Shown here: positions 51,732-60,650 of the stretch, piece after piece
How the letters are laid out: each line of letters starts with the position of its first letter
How positions within the stretch are numbered: position 1 is the first letter of the stretch
Assembly: GCF_000829395.1 (NCBI RefSeq)
Contig: NZ_AP014681.1
Coordinates: forward strand, 17,631 to 81,630
Length of the DNA stretch: 64,000 bases
Direction of reading: 5' to 3'
DNA from: Paucilactobacillus hokkaidonensis JCM 18461
GTDB lineage: Bacteria > Bacillota > Bacilli > Lactobacillales > Lactobacillaceae
Notes under the pieces: generated by a model
Database searches by the model: none
Seen by the model: the letters and a program-made list of their open reading frames with translations, nothing else
Told to the model about the DNA's origin: nothing
Made by a program: the position numbers and the translations under genes

Positions 51732-52286
51732 ATGAAATATGGCTATGCGCGGGTCAGTACCACTGATCAAAAATTAGCAAATCAAATTGAGTTACTAAAA
51801 TTGGCAGGAGCAGAAAAAATCTTTCAAGAAAAGTTTACCGGCACAACTACTGAACGACCGGAGTTTCAAAAATTGTTGCGCGTTCTAAAAACAGGCGATA
51901 CTTTGATTGTAACTAAGTTGGATCGGTTTGCACGGAACACGCGCGAGGCATTAGCCATTATCCAAGAGTTGTTTAAAGGAAATGTCAAAGTCAACATTTT
52001 GAATATGGGCTTAATTGACAATACGCCGACTGGCCAATTAGTCTTTACAATATTTAGCGCCTTTGCGCAGTTTGAACGCGATATGATTGTCACGCGCACA
52101 CAAGAAGGTAAATTGTATGCCAAGCAACATGATCCGTTGTTTCGGGAAGGGCGACCGAAAACGTATTCTGATGAACAGATCAGATTTGCTTATGAGTTGC
52201 GAAAACAAGGCATGACTTATAAGATGATTGAACGAAAGACGGGGATTAGTAAACGCACGCAACAGCGAAGGTTTAAGTCGATTTAA
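51732..52286 (+). CDS. Serine recombinase (TnpR-like resolvase)
   Basis: A 184-residue resolvase of a different branch from those at 38635 and 43332: [10 protein letters not shown] with catalytic Ser9, [13 protein letters not shown], the [16 protein letters not shown] helix and a C-terminal helix-turn-helix ([19 protein letters not shown]). It looks complete, with AAGGAG before the ATG. It may act as plasmid multimer resolvase. Confidence 0.92.
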   Translation: MKYGYARVSTTDQKLANQIELLKLAGAEKIFQEKFTGTTTERPEFQKLLRVLKTGDTLIVTKLDRFARNTREALAIIQELFKGNVKVNILNMGLIDNTPTGQLVFTIFSAFAQFERDMIVTRTQEGKLYAKQHDPLFREGRPKTYSDEQIRFAYELRKQGMTYKMIERKTGISKRTQQRRFKSI

Positions 52287-52443
52287 AAATAGGTGTTTTA
52301 AGAATTGAATGTTTAATTAATCACGTACGACGGGGATTGCCGCTTTATTAAACAGTTGTGAGAGAAATTTATTTAGGGATTTTAAGCACTATTTATACCT
52401 GTTGTGCTATTGAGGTTAGTTGTGATAAGGATTAATTTGTACT

Positions 52444-52484
52444 ACAAAAGGCCTACTCAATTGTTAGTTGAGCAGGCCTTTTGT
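52444..52484. terminator. 17-base-pair hairpin terminator
   Basis: ACAAAAGGCCTACTCAA and TTGAGCAGGCCTTTTGT pair with one mismatch around a 7-base loop; T-rich arms allow use in both directions. No gene lies between it and the resolvase stop at 52286. Confidence 0.8.
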
Positions 52485-52578
52485 GGGTATTTTGATTAGA
52501 GCTATTAACCCTATGCTAATTATAAGGCTTAGCTTTCAAATGGAACATACTATTATCCAAATTATGATTTGTTAAGGT

Positions 52579-52734
52579 GGTGTTGTCATAGTTACTGAAT
52601 TGAATCAATTGGGCAGAAACAAGAAAAATTTAACTAAGACCATGGACACCATTCAAAATTAAGGGAACGTCATCCTAAATCTATTGCCAATGGCGGGAAT
52701 TGTTGATTTTTATTTATGCCAACTCGTGACCACA
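52579..52734 (+). pseudogene. Decayed serine resolvase fragment
   Basis: One frame reads VIVTELNQLGRNKKNLTKTM and, after a stop, NLLPMAGIVDFYLCQLV, matching the middle of the resolvase at 38635 (VTELDRLGRNNQDLTKIM and NLPSMTGIADPNLRQLM). No start, no C-terminus. The region on both sides (52485-52831) is otherwise empty. Confidence 0.7.
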
Positions 52735-52831
52735 TCTTATCATTGGATGGTATGAATGATGTTGACAGAAAAACTAGCATTAGAGACCTCCTTATTATAT
52801 ATAGTAAAGGATACTAAACGAAATAGATTAA

Positions 52832-52960
52832 GGTAGATTACAAATTTAATCCGAATTATTTGCAATTTAAAACGTAGTCTCCAATATTGTATTTAGTATG
52901 CCTCATGGGAATTCACTCTGATTTATGTGGCCCCCTTCAAATTGGAATTTGTAATCTAAC
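52832..52960. mobile_element. MITE-like remnant with IS30-type ends
   Basis: About 129 bases bounded by GGTAGATTACAAATTTAATC on the left and the complement of GTTAGATTACAAATTCC on the right, resembling the ends of the local IS30. There is no transposase inside. Confidence 0.55.
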
Positions 52961-52972
52961 ATAAACGGCTTA

Positions 52973-53149
52973 TTAATCACGCCTAACCGGCTCTTCAGGT
53001 TGTTTTTCAGGGTATATTTTTTCTGGATTTATTTGGGGGTTTTCAGGTGGAGTCTTTACTGGAAATCTTTGTGGTAATTGCTTTTTAGGCTTTTCTATTG
53101 GTATATGAGGAGTAATTTTGTTTGGGTGTTTTTCCAAAAGTGATATCAT
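52973..53149 (-). CDS. Small proline-rich protein
   Basis: A 58-residue frame with AAGGAGG upstream, starting MISLLEKHPNKITPH. More than a quarter of the residues are proline and many are Lys, Glu or Gln (KTPPENPQINPEKIYPEKQP), so it is probably disordered. Its ATG overlaps the stop of the upstream YdaT-like gene (TAATG), a sign of coupled translation. I know no family. The paired expression with a stress protein is the only hint. Confidence 0.55.
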   Translation of the reverse strand: MISLLEKHPNKITPHIPIEKPKKQLPQRFPVKTPPENPQINPEKIYPEKQPEEPVRRD

Positions 53150-53367
53150 TAGCTATGCCTCCTTAAATTCTTCTTGAATGGAGTGTCGTCTTTTAAATCA
53201 GAGCGATGTTGATACCATTTTTCCGCTTGTTCCGTAGCAATTGAAATGGCCCGCTTATCGTCATAATTTTTTTCTTTAAGCGCATTTGCGATCTCAATAG
53301 CTTTTTTTCGAACCACTTTTTTCAAATTTTTCATTGATGGTGGGTAATTTTGTTCATTCCAAGGCAT
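53149..53367 (-). CDS. YdaT-like general stress protein (PWN-domain)
   Basis: A 72-residue protein with the compact motif MPWNEQNYPPSMKNL followed by VRKKAIEIANALKE and AISIATEQAEKW. This pattern is widespread in Firmicutes, in small stress proteins such as YdaT, of unknown mechanism. The ATG at 53367 follows GGAGG; the upstream in-frame start to 53382 lies in that site. It forms a two-gene unit with the proline-rich ORF. No hydrophobic segment. Confidence 0.7.
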   Translation of the reverse strand: MPWNEQNYPPSMKNLKKVVRKKAIEIANALKEKNYDDKRAISIATEQAEKWYQHRSDLKDDTPFKKNLRRHS

Positions 53368-53608
53368 TTCAATAACCTCCATTCATATGATTTTAGATAT
53401 GGAAAAGAGTATATAGATTATTTGTTATATATTAAATAAGATTACAGCATGTTGGTAAGCGTTGTCAAAAAAGTTGCTTTAGTTTCAACCGATAGTCACT
53501 AGACTCATATTTTAACTAAGAAATAGTATCCATGTAATTTGCCCCAAAAAGGTTTCTAATTATAAATTTCGAACTAGACATTGAATTATGATGATATTTT
53601 ACGCTCTC

Positions 53609-54235
53609 ATTAAAAGTGGTTAGGAACTTAGTTAGTGCTTCATTAACAGTCGCAGTCGTCCGATCTTTTAACCGGTATGCCCAAAGGAACCGTGATTTGC
53701 GATCGATTAAAGTTAATAAAACTGCCTTACTATGCCCACGAGGACCAACGACTGTATCTAGTTCAAAATCGCCGATGCGATTACGTTGATTAATCATCAT
53801 GGGACGCTGTTCAATTGATCGCCCCAAAGATTGATTATATTTGGATCGTTGGTCAACGTTACGCCGTTGGCGTACGCCATGTTCAGGTAGATCATTCAAG
53901 GAGAAACCAATTCTCCCCTGATTTAGCCAATTATAAATAGATTTAGTAGCTAGTTTAAATTCGTGAGCAATCATTCCTGGTGACCAGCTTAGACGTAAAT
54001 GGTTGAGAATTTTTTGCTTTAACTCATCGCTCAGCTTAGTTTTCCGACCACATCGTGATCGCTTGTATTCGGCATCTGTTTGTGCTAATTCAGCCTGATA
54101 AGGTTGACATCGAGATAATTCATAAGAAATTGTTGACGGTGATCGGTTCAGCCGAACGCCCATTTGGATATTGGACAGCCCTAGTTCACAAAAGGTTTCG
54201 ATTTTAATTCGTTCGGAATAGGTTATACTAGACAA
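53609..54235 (-). pseudogene. IS30-family transposase, C-terminally truncated
   Basis: The first 210 residues match the intact copy at 60666-61595, through NRIGDFELDTVVGPRGHSK and EALTKFLTTFN. The frame then runs into unrelated sequence and stops at 53516. The second catalytic Asp and the Glu are missing. Confidence 0.85.
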
Positions 54236-54335
54236 AAGATCAGCTCCTAAAAGATGGGTTTGTGGTAAACACCATTTTAAAGGAAGCTGATCTTTTTTGT
54301 CCGAACAGCGTTCGGATTAATTTTACAATCTACCA
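53609..54335 (-). mobile_element. IS30-family element, truncated copy
   Basis: Nearly identical to the intact copy at 60651-61695 from the transposase start side, including the outer end (complement of TGGTAGATTGTAAAATTAAT at 54316-54335). It is cut at about 53609, where unrelated DNA (53400-53608) begins. Confidence 0.85.
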
Positions 54336-54519
54336 TCAAGCAGCAAAAAATGTGGGCGAATGCTTAAAAGTTACTGCAGCCGTAAAAAATGGGGTTATTG
54401 AAGCATTAAAATCAATTGATTCTCAGCAAGTGTTGGTTCTTCAAAGGCGCCCAGAATTTTTAGTCGAGACAAGTCCGCAAATACAAATTATTTTTACTGA
54501 TTTGATCGTAAGATGTTGA
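54336..54519 (+). pseudogene. C-terminal remnant, possibly of a LacI-family regulator
   Basis: An open frame without a start begins at the IS30 edge with AAKNVGECLKVTAAVKNGVI and ends FTDLIVRC. The final DLIVR before the stop resembles the end of LacI-type sugar regulators, and a sugar ABC transporter follows. The match is short, so this is tentative. Confidence 0.3.
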
Positions 54520-54641
54520 TTATAAATAACAAGCGCAAAGGTTAACAGGAAGGTATTAATGGTAAATTATGCACATAGTCTGAGTTTAATTATGAGTAAT
54601 TAAGTCCAGAGGATCCAACTGCTGAATAATATGAACATTAC

Positions 54642-54694
54642 AAAAATAGTACAAGAGACCAGGTCAGATTGACCTGGTCTCTTGTACTATTTTT
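54642..54694. terminator. 24-base-pair perfect hairpin
   Basis: AAAAATAGTACAAGAGACCA continues to a 24-base arm (54642-54665) that pairs exactly with 54671-54694 across AGATT. The A/T ends make it a bidirectional terminator, 21 bases past the permease stop. Confidence 0.9.
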
Positions 54695-54714
54695 ATTTAG
54701 ATTAAATCCAATCT

Positions 54715-55530
54715 TTACTTGATAGCTCCTTCTGTCACACTTGTCATGACTTGCTTTTGCAATAGGAGGAACAGAATAATAATCGGAACCATTGACAAAA
54801 CAAGTCCGGCTAAGGCTAATTGCCATTGGCTGTTTGTTTCACCGAAGAAAGAATACATCTTAAGTGGAATCGTGTACATGCCATCTTTATTAACGACTAG
54901 TGATGGTAACAGGTAGTCATTCCATATTTTCATTGCATTCAAGATAACAACTGTACCTGTCATTGGGCTGACCGCTGGAAAGATAATATAAACAAAGGTT
55001 TTAAAAGGATAGGCTCCATCTAAAGCAGCAGCTTCGTCAAGAGTTTTTGAGACTCCTTGAAAAGCCCCATAAAAAAGAATAATTGAGAGGCTTACTGATA
55101 ACCCGGTGTTCATAATGACCAGACTCGTTCTGTTAAGGAAATTAACTTTGCCAAAAAGTGAAAGAAGCGGGATCATAATTGACTGAAAAGGGATCAGCAT
55201 AGTGCCGGCACAAAGATAGTAGAGAATTGAACTGAAAGGCCCTTTAACACGAGAAAGAGCATAGGCAGCAGCTGCCGAAACCAATGTGATTACAATGACA
55301 CTGGCTACTGTGATAACTAAAGAGTTAAAGAAACTGCTTGTAAAATCAAGCGCCTGGTAAGCAGTTTTGAAATTTGAAAACGTAAAGTCCCGTGTAAACC
55401 ATAACGGGTTTTGAAAAATTCCCCTTTTTCCCTTTAAAGCATTGATAATAACAATGATAAAGGGGTAGAACCAGAATAGGGCAATGATTCCAAAAAGAAA
55501 GCCAAGTAAGATTTTAGTTGATTTTTTCAT
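54715..55530 (-). CDS. Sugar ABC transporter permease (MalG/MsmG type)
   Basis: A 271-residue inner membrane protein with six predicted helices. The EAA loop, which contacts the ATPase, reads DEAAALDGAYPFKTFVYIIF. The short N-terminus and IPLKMYSFFG region near the end are typical of CUT1 sugar permeases. It is the last gene of a three-gene operon (binding protein, two permeases). The substrate cannot be fixed; disaccharide or oligosaccharide uptake is likely. Confidence 0.9.
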   Translation of the reverse strand: MKKSTKILLGFLFGIIALFWFYPFIIVIINALKGKRGIFQNPLWFTRDFTFSNFKTAYQALDFTSSFFNSLVITVASVIVITLVSAAAAYALSRVKGPFSSILYYLCAGTMLIPFQSIMIPLLSLFGKVNFLNRTSLVIMNTGLSVSLSIILFYGAFQGVSKTLDEAAALDGAYPFKTFVYIIFPAVSPMTGTVVILNAMKIWNDYLLPSLVVNKDGMYTIPLKMYSFFGETNSQWQLALAGLVLSMVPIIILFLLLQKQVMTSVTEGAIK

Positions 55531-55533
55531 CTT

Positions 55534-56388
55534 CTATCCCTCCCGCTTTCTTGAAAGTGCTAATTGAATAAAGGAAACAATGGTTACACAAAGGAAAAGG
55601 ATAATTCCGGCTGCCTGAGCGTATCCCTGCTGGAAGTTTACAAAAGCAGTATTATAAATATACATCGAAATCATCTCTGTGGAGCGGTATGGGCCACCAT
55701 TTGTAAGTGCTAAGTTTTGCTCATAGAGTTTAAACGAGTTGGCAAGTGTTAGAAATAGACTGATTGTAAAGGCTGGCGCCAATTGTGGCAGCTTGATGAA
55801 AAAGAAAATCTGGGTTGCTTTTGCACCGTCTAGAACAGCTGCTTGAATGGTATTCTTAGGAATTGCATTCAAGAAAGAAATATAGATTAACATAATATAA
55901 CCGCTCATCTGCCAAACAAACAGAATTACTATCCCCCAAAAGCCTGTTGAAGGGTTGCTCAACCAACCTTTGAAAAAGTCAAGATGAAAAGCAGCGGCAA
56001 TTGCCTGAAAAGCAGAAGTAAAAATGAATTGCCAGATAAAACCAAGTAGTATTCCGCCGATCAGATTTGGCATGAAGAAGATGGTTCTGAGTGATTTTGT
56101 GAGTCTGTTGTTGTGACTGGTGACGATTAACGCAAAAGCCAAACCGACTAAGTTAATTAGAATTACTGAAACAAAAGAAAATTTAACTGTTAGCCAAAAA
56201 CTCTGCAGAAAGGTGGAGTCTTGAAAAAGGACTTCAAAGTTTTTCCAACCAATAAAAGAAGAGCGTAAACCATTGGAATCGGTAAAGGAATAATAAATTC
56301 CTATCAGAAATGGTACGACAATAATCAATAGTATAAAGAAAACTGCTGGTAAAACAAAAGCCAGATATTGATGTTTTTTGATAAGCAT
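55534..56388 (-). CDS. Sugar ABC transporter permease (MalF/MsmF type)
   Basis: 284 residues when started at the ATG at 56388, eight bases after GGGGAG. Six helices; the EAA loop is reduced to QAAVLDGAKATQIFFFIKLP. YYSFTDSNGLRSSFIGWKNF in the first periplasmic loop is typical of CUT1 partners. It follows the binding-protein gene by five bases and precedes the second permease by three. Confidence 0.9.
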   Translation of the reverse strand: MLIKKHQYLAFVLPAVFFILLIIVVPFLIGIYYSFTDSNGLRSSFIGWKNFEVLFQDSTFLQSFWLTVKFSFVSVILINLVGLAFALIVTSHNNRLTKSLRTIFFMPNLIGGILLGFIWQFIFTSAFQAIAAAFHLDFFKGWLSNPSTGFWGIVILFVWQMSGYIMLIYISFLNAIPKNTIQAAVLDGAKATQIFFFIKLPQLAPAFTISLFLTLANSFKLYEQNLALTNGGPYRSTEMISMYIYNTAFVNFQQGYAQAAGIILFLCVTIVSFIQLALSRKREG

Positions 56389-56393
56389 TTTTA

Positions 56394-57692
56394 TCACTCC
56401 CCACTTTGGATTTCCCTGAGCTGTCGATATTTAGCCGATGTTTCCTTTTTCAATTCTTTCCAAGAGATCCCATTTACAAAATAGCGCTGTATATATGGCC
56501 CAAGTGCTTGGTTAGTAAAGCCATTCGGGTACTGTTTGTGAACAGGAGATTGTGCGTTTTTGGAAGTGCCGATCCGATAAATTTGTTTAGAAAGATCATC
56601 AGGCAGCCTCGAAACATCAAAGTTTTTAGTTGCAGGAACGAAACGCATTTCGTTAATGATTACGTTCTCAGCTTCTTTTGAAGTATACATCCAGTTAATA
56701 AAATCTTTAGCAGCTTTTTGCCGCTTGGGATGATCTTTAGTGATTCCTAAATACCATGAGGAACCGGTCAAAAGACGGTCAGTACCATCATTTTTAACAA
56801 AGAACGGTAACATGCCAAGATTTTTTTGCACGTATCCCTTTTCCAGACCATCAAGCGTCGGAATAATCCAATTTCCTTGAGGTATCATAGCAACTTTACC
56901 ATTGAAAAAAAGGTCTTGGACAGAAGGATCATATTTAACTGAAAGAATCGGTTGTACATTATATTTTTTTACGAGATCATAATAATTTTTCATTTGCCTC
57001 TCGTATTTCCAAGGGAAAGTTTTGCTTTTGAAAGCTTTGACAAGATTATTGTTGTACGGCAGAGAAGTAAATTGTGCTGAAACAGAAGCAATTGAATTGG
57101 TATCAGCTCCGTTAAAGCCGAAAACGGCATCGATTCCAATCTTCTTTTTTTCTGAATTGAGTTTTTCAACCGCTTTCAAAAATTCAGAATAGTTATTGAT
57201 CTTTGAGGCATCAATCCCAGCCTTAGCGAACACAGCTTTGTTATACGACCAGCCATAAGCCTCAAGATCGACTGGAATTCCAACCATACGTTTATTTGAA
57301 ATTCCACCGCTAACAAGATTTGGTACTATGTTTTTACTTGCCTTAAGATCTTTTAGATTAATCAAATGATCCTTATACCGATCTATTTCAGGTAGCCCGC
57401 CAAGCATAATAATATCTGGAGCTTCCCCAGAGGCAAACTTCGCTTGTAAAGCAGCGGCCCCACCGCCTTGACCTGAAGTAGTAATTTGGATATTGACGTT
57501 GGGATGTTTAGCATGATACATCCGCGCTAATTTTTGATATTGTGCGGTTATTTCAGGCTTTTGATTAAAAAAGTTAAGTGTAATTTTTGAATTTTTTTCC
57601 TTTTGCGAGCTAAAACTACAGCATGTTAAGACAATTAATGATAAACTCAACATAAAAGTTAGCTTAGCGATTTTAAAAAATCTTTTTTTCAT
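56394..57692 (-). CDS. Sugar-binding lipoprotein of ABC transporter
   Basis: A 432-residue extracellular solute-binding protein (family 1). An N-terminal signal of about 24 residues ends in LTCC, a lipobox, so it is lipid-anchored. The body has ITLNFFNQKPEI, QGGGAAALQAKFASGEAPDI and PQGNWIIPTL. First gene of the importer operon; it is divergent from the MsmK-type ATPase gene across 127 bases that hold no certain promoter. Confidence 0.9.
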   Translation of the reverse strand: MKKRFFKIAKLTFMLSLSLIVLTCCSFSSQKEKNSKITLNFFNQKPEITAQYQKLARMYHAKHPNVNIQITTSGQGGGAAALQAKFASGEAPDIIMLGGLPEIDRYKDHLINLKDLKASKNIVPNLVSGGISNKRMVGIPVDLEAYGWSYNKAVFAKAGIDASKINNYSEFLKAVEKLNSEKKKIGIDAVFGFNGADTNSIASVSAQFTSLPYNNNLVKAFKSKTFPWKYERQMKNYYDLVKKYNVQPILSVKYDPSVQDLFFNGKVAMIPQGNWIIPTLDGLEKGYVQKNLGMLPFFVKNDGTDRLLTGSSWYLGITKDHPKRQKAAKDFINWMYTSKEAENVIINEMRFVPATKNFDVSRLPDDLSKQIYRIGTSKNAQSPVHKQYPNGFTNQALGPYIQRYFVNGISWKELKKETSAKYRQLREIQSGE

Positions 57693-57819
57693 GTCTTCCG
57701 CCCCGATTCATTGTCAATTGTTTGTCAAGAGCACCATTCTTTCTTACCTAAATTTTATGTTTTTATTATGAATCACTGCAGAAACAAAAGCAAAGAATAA
57801 ACTCGAGGAGGCGTTTCTT

Positions 57820-58959
57820 ATGAGTAAGATTCAAATCGAACACCTTTATAAGCGTTATGATAATGCGGAAAATGATACCCTAAAGGATATCAATCTTGAG
57901 ATTGATGACAAGGAATTTGTTGCAATTATTGGACCATCAGGTTGTGGTAAGTCTACACTATTGCGTTGCTTTTCAGGTTTGGAAGAAGTTACAAAGGGAA
58001 AAATTAATGTAGATGGAAAGCGCTTCGATAATATTCCACCGCAAAAGCGCAGCATTGCAATGGTTTTTCAAGATTATGCATTATATCCACATATGACTGT
58101 TTACAATAACATGGCGTTCAACTTAAAACTTAGTAAATTTTCTAAAAGTGAAATTGATTCACGGGTCAAGGAAGCAGCACAAAAGCTTAATCTCACAGAC
58201 TATTTGGCTCGTAAACCCGCGCAGCTTTCTGGTGGGCAGCGACAAAGAGTTGCTTTAGGGCGTGCAATGGTGCGCGCACCTGAAGTCTTTTTAATGGACG
58301 AGCCGCTTTCTAATTTAGATGCGAAGTTACGTGTTTCAACGAGGCAGGATATTATCGAGCTACATAAGCAGCTTGGAACTGTAACGATTTATGTAACGCA
58401 TGATCAAGCTGAGGCGATGGCAATGGCGGATAAAATCTTGATCATGCGAGACGGAGTGGTACAGCAGTATGGTAAACCTGAAGAACTTTATGATAACCCG
58501 CGTAACCTCTTCGTTGCTCGTTTTATCGGTTCTCCCAGCATGAATATTTTAAAGGGTACTCTTTCGAACAAGGGAATTTTTAATTCAGGTGGTGTAAATT
58601 ATGACCTTAGTGAATTCGTGAAAAAAGAAGTTTTGCCAACGGATAAAAGAGAGATTGTACTTGGCTTTCGGCCTGAGAAAGTAACGCAGGTAAGAAAGTC
58701 AGGAGATAATGATACAGCTCCTGAAAATTCTGCACAAAAAGAGGGATTTTTTGTACTTTCTGCAAGTAAAAATCTGGCTGAATACATGGGCGGCCATACG
58801 CTTGTCTATCTAAAAACTAAAGATGGTGTTAATATTGTGACTCAAACGCCTAAAAGAATTCCTAATGATGATAGCCACAAAAAATTAGATCTTTATATTC
58901 GTAATTCTAATATTTATCTGTTTGATGCTAAAAGCGGTCTGACACTTCAAAATGGTTAG
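57820..58959 (+). CDS. msmK: MsmK/UgpC-type sugar ABC transporter ATPase
   Basis: A 379-residue ATPase: Walker A GPSGCGKST (38-46), signature LSGGQRQR, Walker B VFLMDEP and an H-loop His, followed by a C-terminal regulatory OB-type domain of about 140 residues. Such ATPases serve one or several CUT1 importers. GAGGAGG precedes the ATG. It is transcribed away from the permease operon; it ends before an IS30-derived palindrome. It probably energises the adjacent permeases. Confidence 0.92.
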   Translation: MSKIQIEHLYKRYDNAENDTLKDINLEIDDKEFVAIIGPSGCGKSTLLRCFSGLEEVTKGKINVDGKRFDNIPPQKRSIAMVFQDYALYPHMTVYNNMAFNLKLSKFSKSEIDSRVKEAAQKLNLTDYLARKPAQLSGGQRQRVALGRAMVRAPEVFLMDEPLSNLDAKLRVSTRQDIIELHKQLGTVTIYVTHDQAEAMAMADKILIMRDGVVQQYGKPEELYDNPRNLFVARFIGSPSMNILKGTLSNKGIFNSGGVNYDLSEFVKKEVLPTDKREIVLGFRPEKVTQVRKSGDNDTAPENSAQKEGFFVLSASKNLAEYMGGHTLVYLKTKDGVNIVTQTPKRIPNDDSHKKLDLYIRNSNIYLFDAKSGLTLQNG

Positions 58960-59056
58960 CTTTACCAGATAAGAAAGAAAACGGTTAAGTTGGAGAGAAA
59001 GATTTGCTTACCATAAAAAAGCAAAAACGTACTAATTTGCAATTTGCATGTTAAAG

Positions 59057-59117
59057 ATATGGTAGATTGTAAAATTAATCCGAACGCTGTTCGGATTAAT
59101 TTTACAATCTACCATAT
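59057..59117. repeat. 61-base palindrome made from two IS30 ends
   Basis: The 29-base arm beginning ATATGGTAGATTGTAAAATT (59057-59085) is repeated exactly inverted at 59089-59117, with only GCT between. The arm equals the right end of the local IS30. No transposase is present. Confidence 0.9.
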
Positions 59118-59243
59118 AACGTCTCCATCTTTTCAAAACGACTTAATTCTACGGGCTATAAATAACTTAATTTGCCAGTGTATAACGTTTCAGATTAAGC
59201 TACCACTATGCTATAATAACCATATCGAAAGGAGATCAATCTA

Positions 59244-59711
59244 ATGAAATATACGAAAACCAAAGCAGTATTAAATCAACTCGTTGCCGATTTGAGCCAG
59301 ATGTCAATGATTATCCATCAGACGCATTGGTACATGCGTGGACCCAACTTTTTGAAGTTGCACCCCTTGATGGATGAGTTCATGGAAGAAATTGACAGCC
59401 AACTCGATGTCATTTCTGAACGGCTGATTGCGCTTGATGGCAGTCCTTACTCGACCTTAAAAGAAATGGCCGAAAACACTAAGATTCAAGACTGGCCTGG
59501 TGAATGGGACAAAACAACCCCAGAACGCCTCGCACACTTAGTTGATGGCTATCGTTACTTGGAAGACCTTTACCAACACGGCATTGAAGTATCCGATGTT
59601 GAAAAAGACTTCAGTACCCAAGATATTTTCATTGGTCTCAAAACCGCAATTGAGAAGAAAATCTGGATGATTCAGGCAGAGCTTGGGTCGGCGCCGGAAA
59701 TTGATGAATAA
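59244..59711 (+). CDS. dps: Dps family DNA-binding ferritin-like protein
   Basis: A 155-residue four-helix protein. The ferroxidase motif is split as usual: HQTHWYMRGPNFLKLHPLMD followed by EEIDSQLDVISERLI. Dps oxidises ferrous iron with peroxide and protects DNA. It lacks a long basic N-terminal tail. AAAGGAG precedes the ATG, and TATAAT at 59212-59217 has a weak TTCAGA -35. With nox and the flavoproteins it adds to the redox cargo. Confidence 0.93.
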   Translation: MKYTKTKAVLNQLVADLSQMSMIIHQTHWYMRGPNFLKLHPLMDEFMEEIDSQLDVISERLIALDGSPYSTLKEMAENTKIQDWPGEWDKTTPERLAHLVDGYRYLEDLYQHGIEVSDVEKDFSTQDIFIGLKTAIEKKIWMIQAELGSAPEIDE

Positions 59712-59724
59712 AATAATATTAAAA

Positions 59725-59755
59725 AATCGGTAGGCTTATAAGCTTACCGATTTAT
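59725..59755 (+). terminator. Terminator of dps
   Basis: AAATCGGTAGGCT and AGCTTACCGATTT pair with one mismatch, followed by ATTTTATT, 14 bases after the dps stop. Confidence 0.75.
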
Positions 59756-59808
59756 TTTATCCAAGTAATTAGTTACTAACTTCAATAATAGGGCCATCAC
59801 CCCAACAC

Positions 59809-60219
59809 CTAACGAATCTTCTTAACCATAAATAACCGTGCTCGTCGATAATCATAATATTGCTTTGAAAATGCCAACATCTTTCCGGTAGTTAAATATG
59901 TTTCATCCTTAACTACTAGACTGGGTGCCCCATTTGCTAGATTCATAAACTCCCCGGCAATTTCTGGTAGTGGCTCACTCATCAGTAATTGATCAATAAA
60001 GCCAATATTGACGTCTCGTTGTTGTTCAAAATAATTGAACAATGAACCATACAACGCTTCTTCAGGAATCGTATCTACGATTGCTTTTATATAGTACGAA
60101 TGTTCCATCAAATATGGTTGACCATCCAATTCTCGAAAACGCCGAATATCAATTAATTCCTCATTATCTTTAAGATGACCTGCTTCCGGTAAGAACTCAG
60201 CATCAGCAACAGTAGTCAT
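59809..60219 (-). pseudogene. GntR-family regulator, ligand-binding (UTRA) domain fragment
   Basis: 136 residues of a UTRA domain: FRELDGQPYLMEHSYYIKAI, LSGSLFNYFEQQ-like YGSLFNYFEQQ, NIGFIDQLLMSEPLPEIAGE and a C-terminal YDYRRARLFM. The N-terminal winged helix is missing; the frame overlaps a glycosidase fragment instead. In lactobacilli such regulators control beta-glucoside genes. A deletion joined the two fragments. Confidence 0.75.
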
Positions 60220-60650
60220 CTGTTTTAGTCACATGTGATGCATAGTAGGAAAAGCCAATATAATCAACCGTTCCAACAGCCAAAATATTCAAGTCGGCCT
60301 CAGTTATGTCTAAAGCAAAATGGTGGCGTTCAAAGTACCTTTTTAACCAATTAGGATACTTTCCTTTACATTGAATATCTGCCAACCAATAACCAGCTTG
60401 CATGGTACGTTCCGCTTTCATCACATCCTGTGGTACGGGAGTTGCGGGATAGGTTGGCCCCATCGCCATCATACATCCAATTTTAAATTCTGGATTGATT
60501 TCATGGCCCATCTTAACAACTAATGCGCTAGCGACCGTCTCGTAATGTGCAGCCTGATACATTAATTTTTCAGCATCTTCATCAGCAGTAATCTTAATAC
60601 CAGAATTCGTAAATAGTCCCCACTCATTTAAACCCGTCTGATTATTAATT
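60203..60650 (-). pseudogene. 6-phospho-beta-glucosidase (GH1), internal fragment
   Basis: The frame is open from the IS30 edge at 60650 (NEWGLFTNSGIKI) to 60203. It reads MYQAAHYETVASALVVKMGH, CMMAMGPTYPATPVPQDVM, YWLADIQCKGKYPNWLKRYF and VDYIGFSYYASHV, the middle of a GH1 phospho-glycosidase. The acid/base Glu region lies upstream of the break and the nucleophile region is lost downstream. Not functional. Confidence 0.85.

Noticed and set aside
59044..59244. 66-residue plus-strand frame before dps
   Set aside because: Most of it translates the IS30-derived palindrome and the dps promoter.
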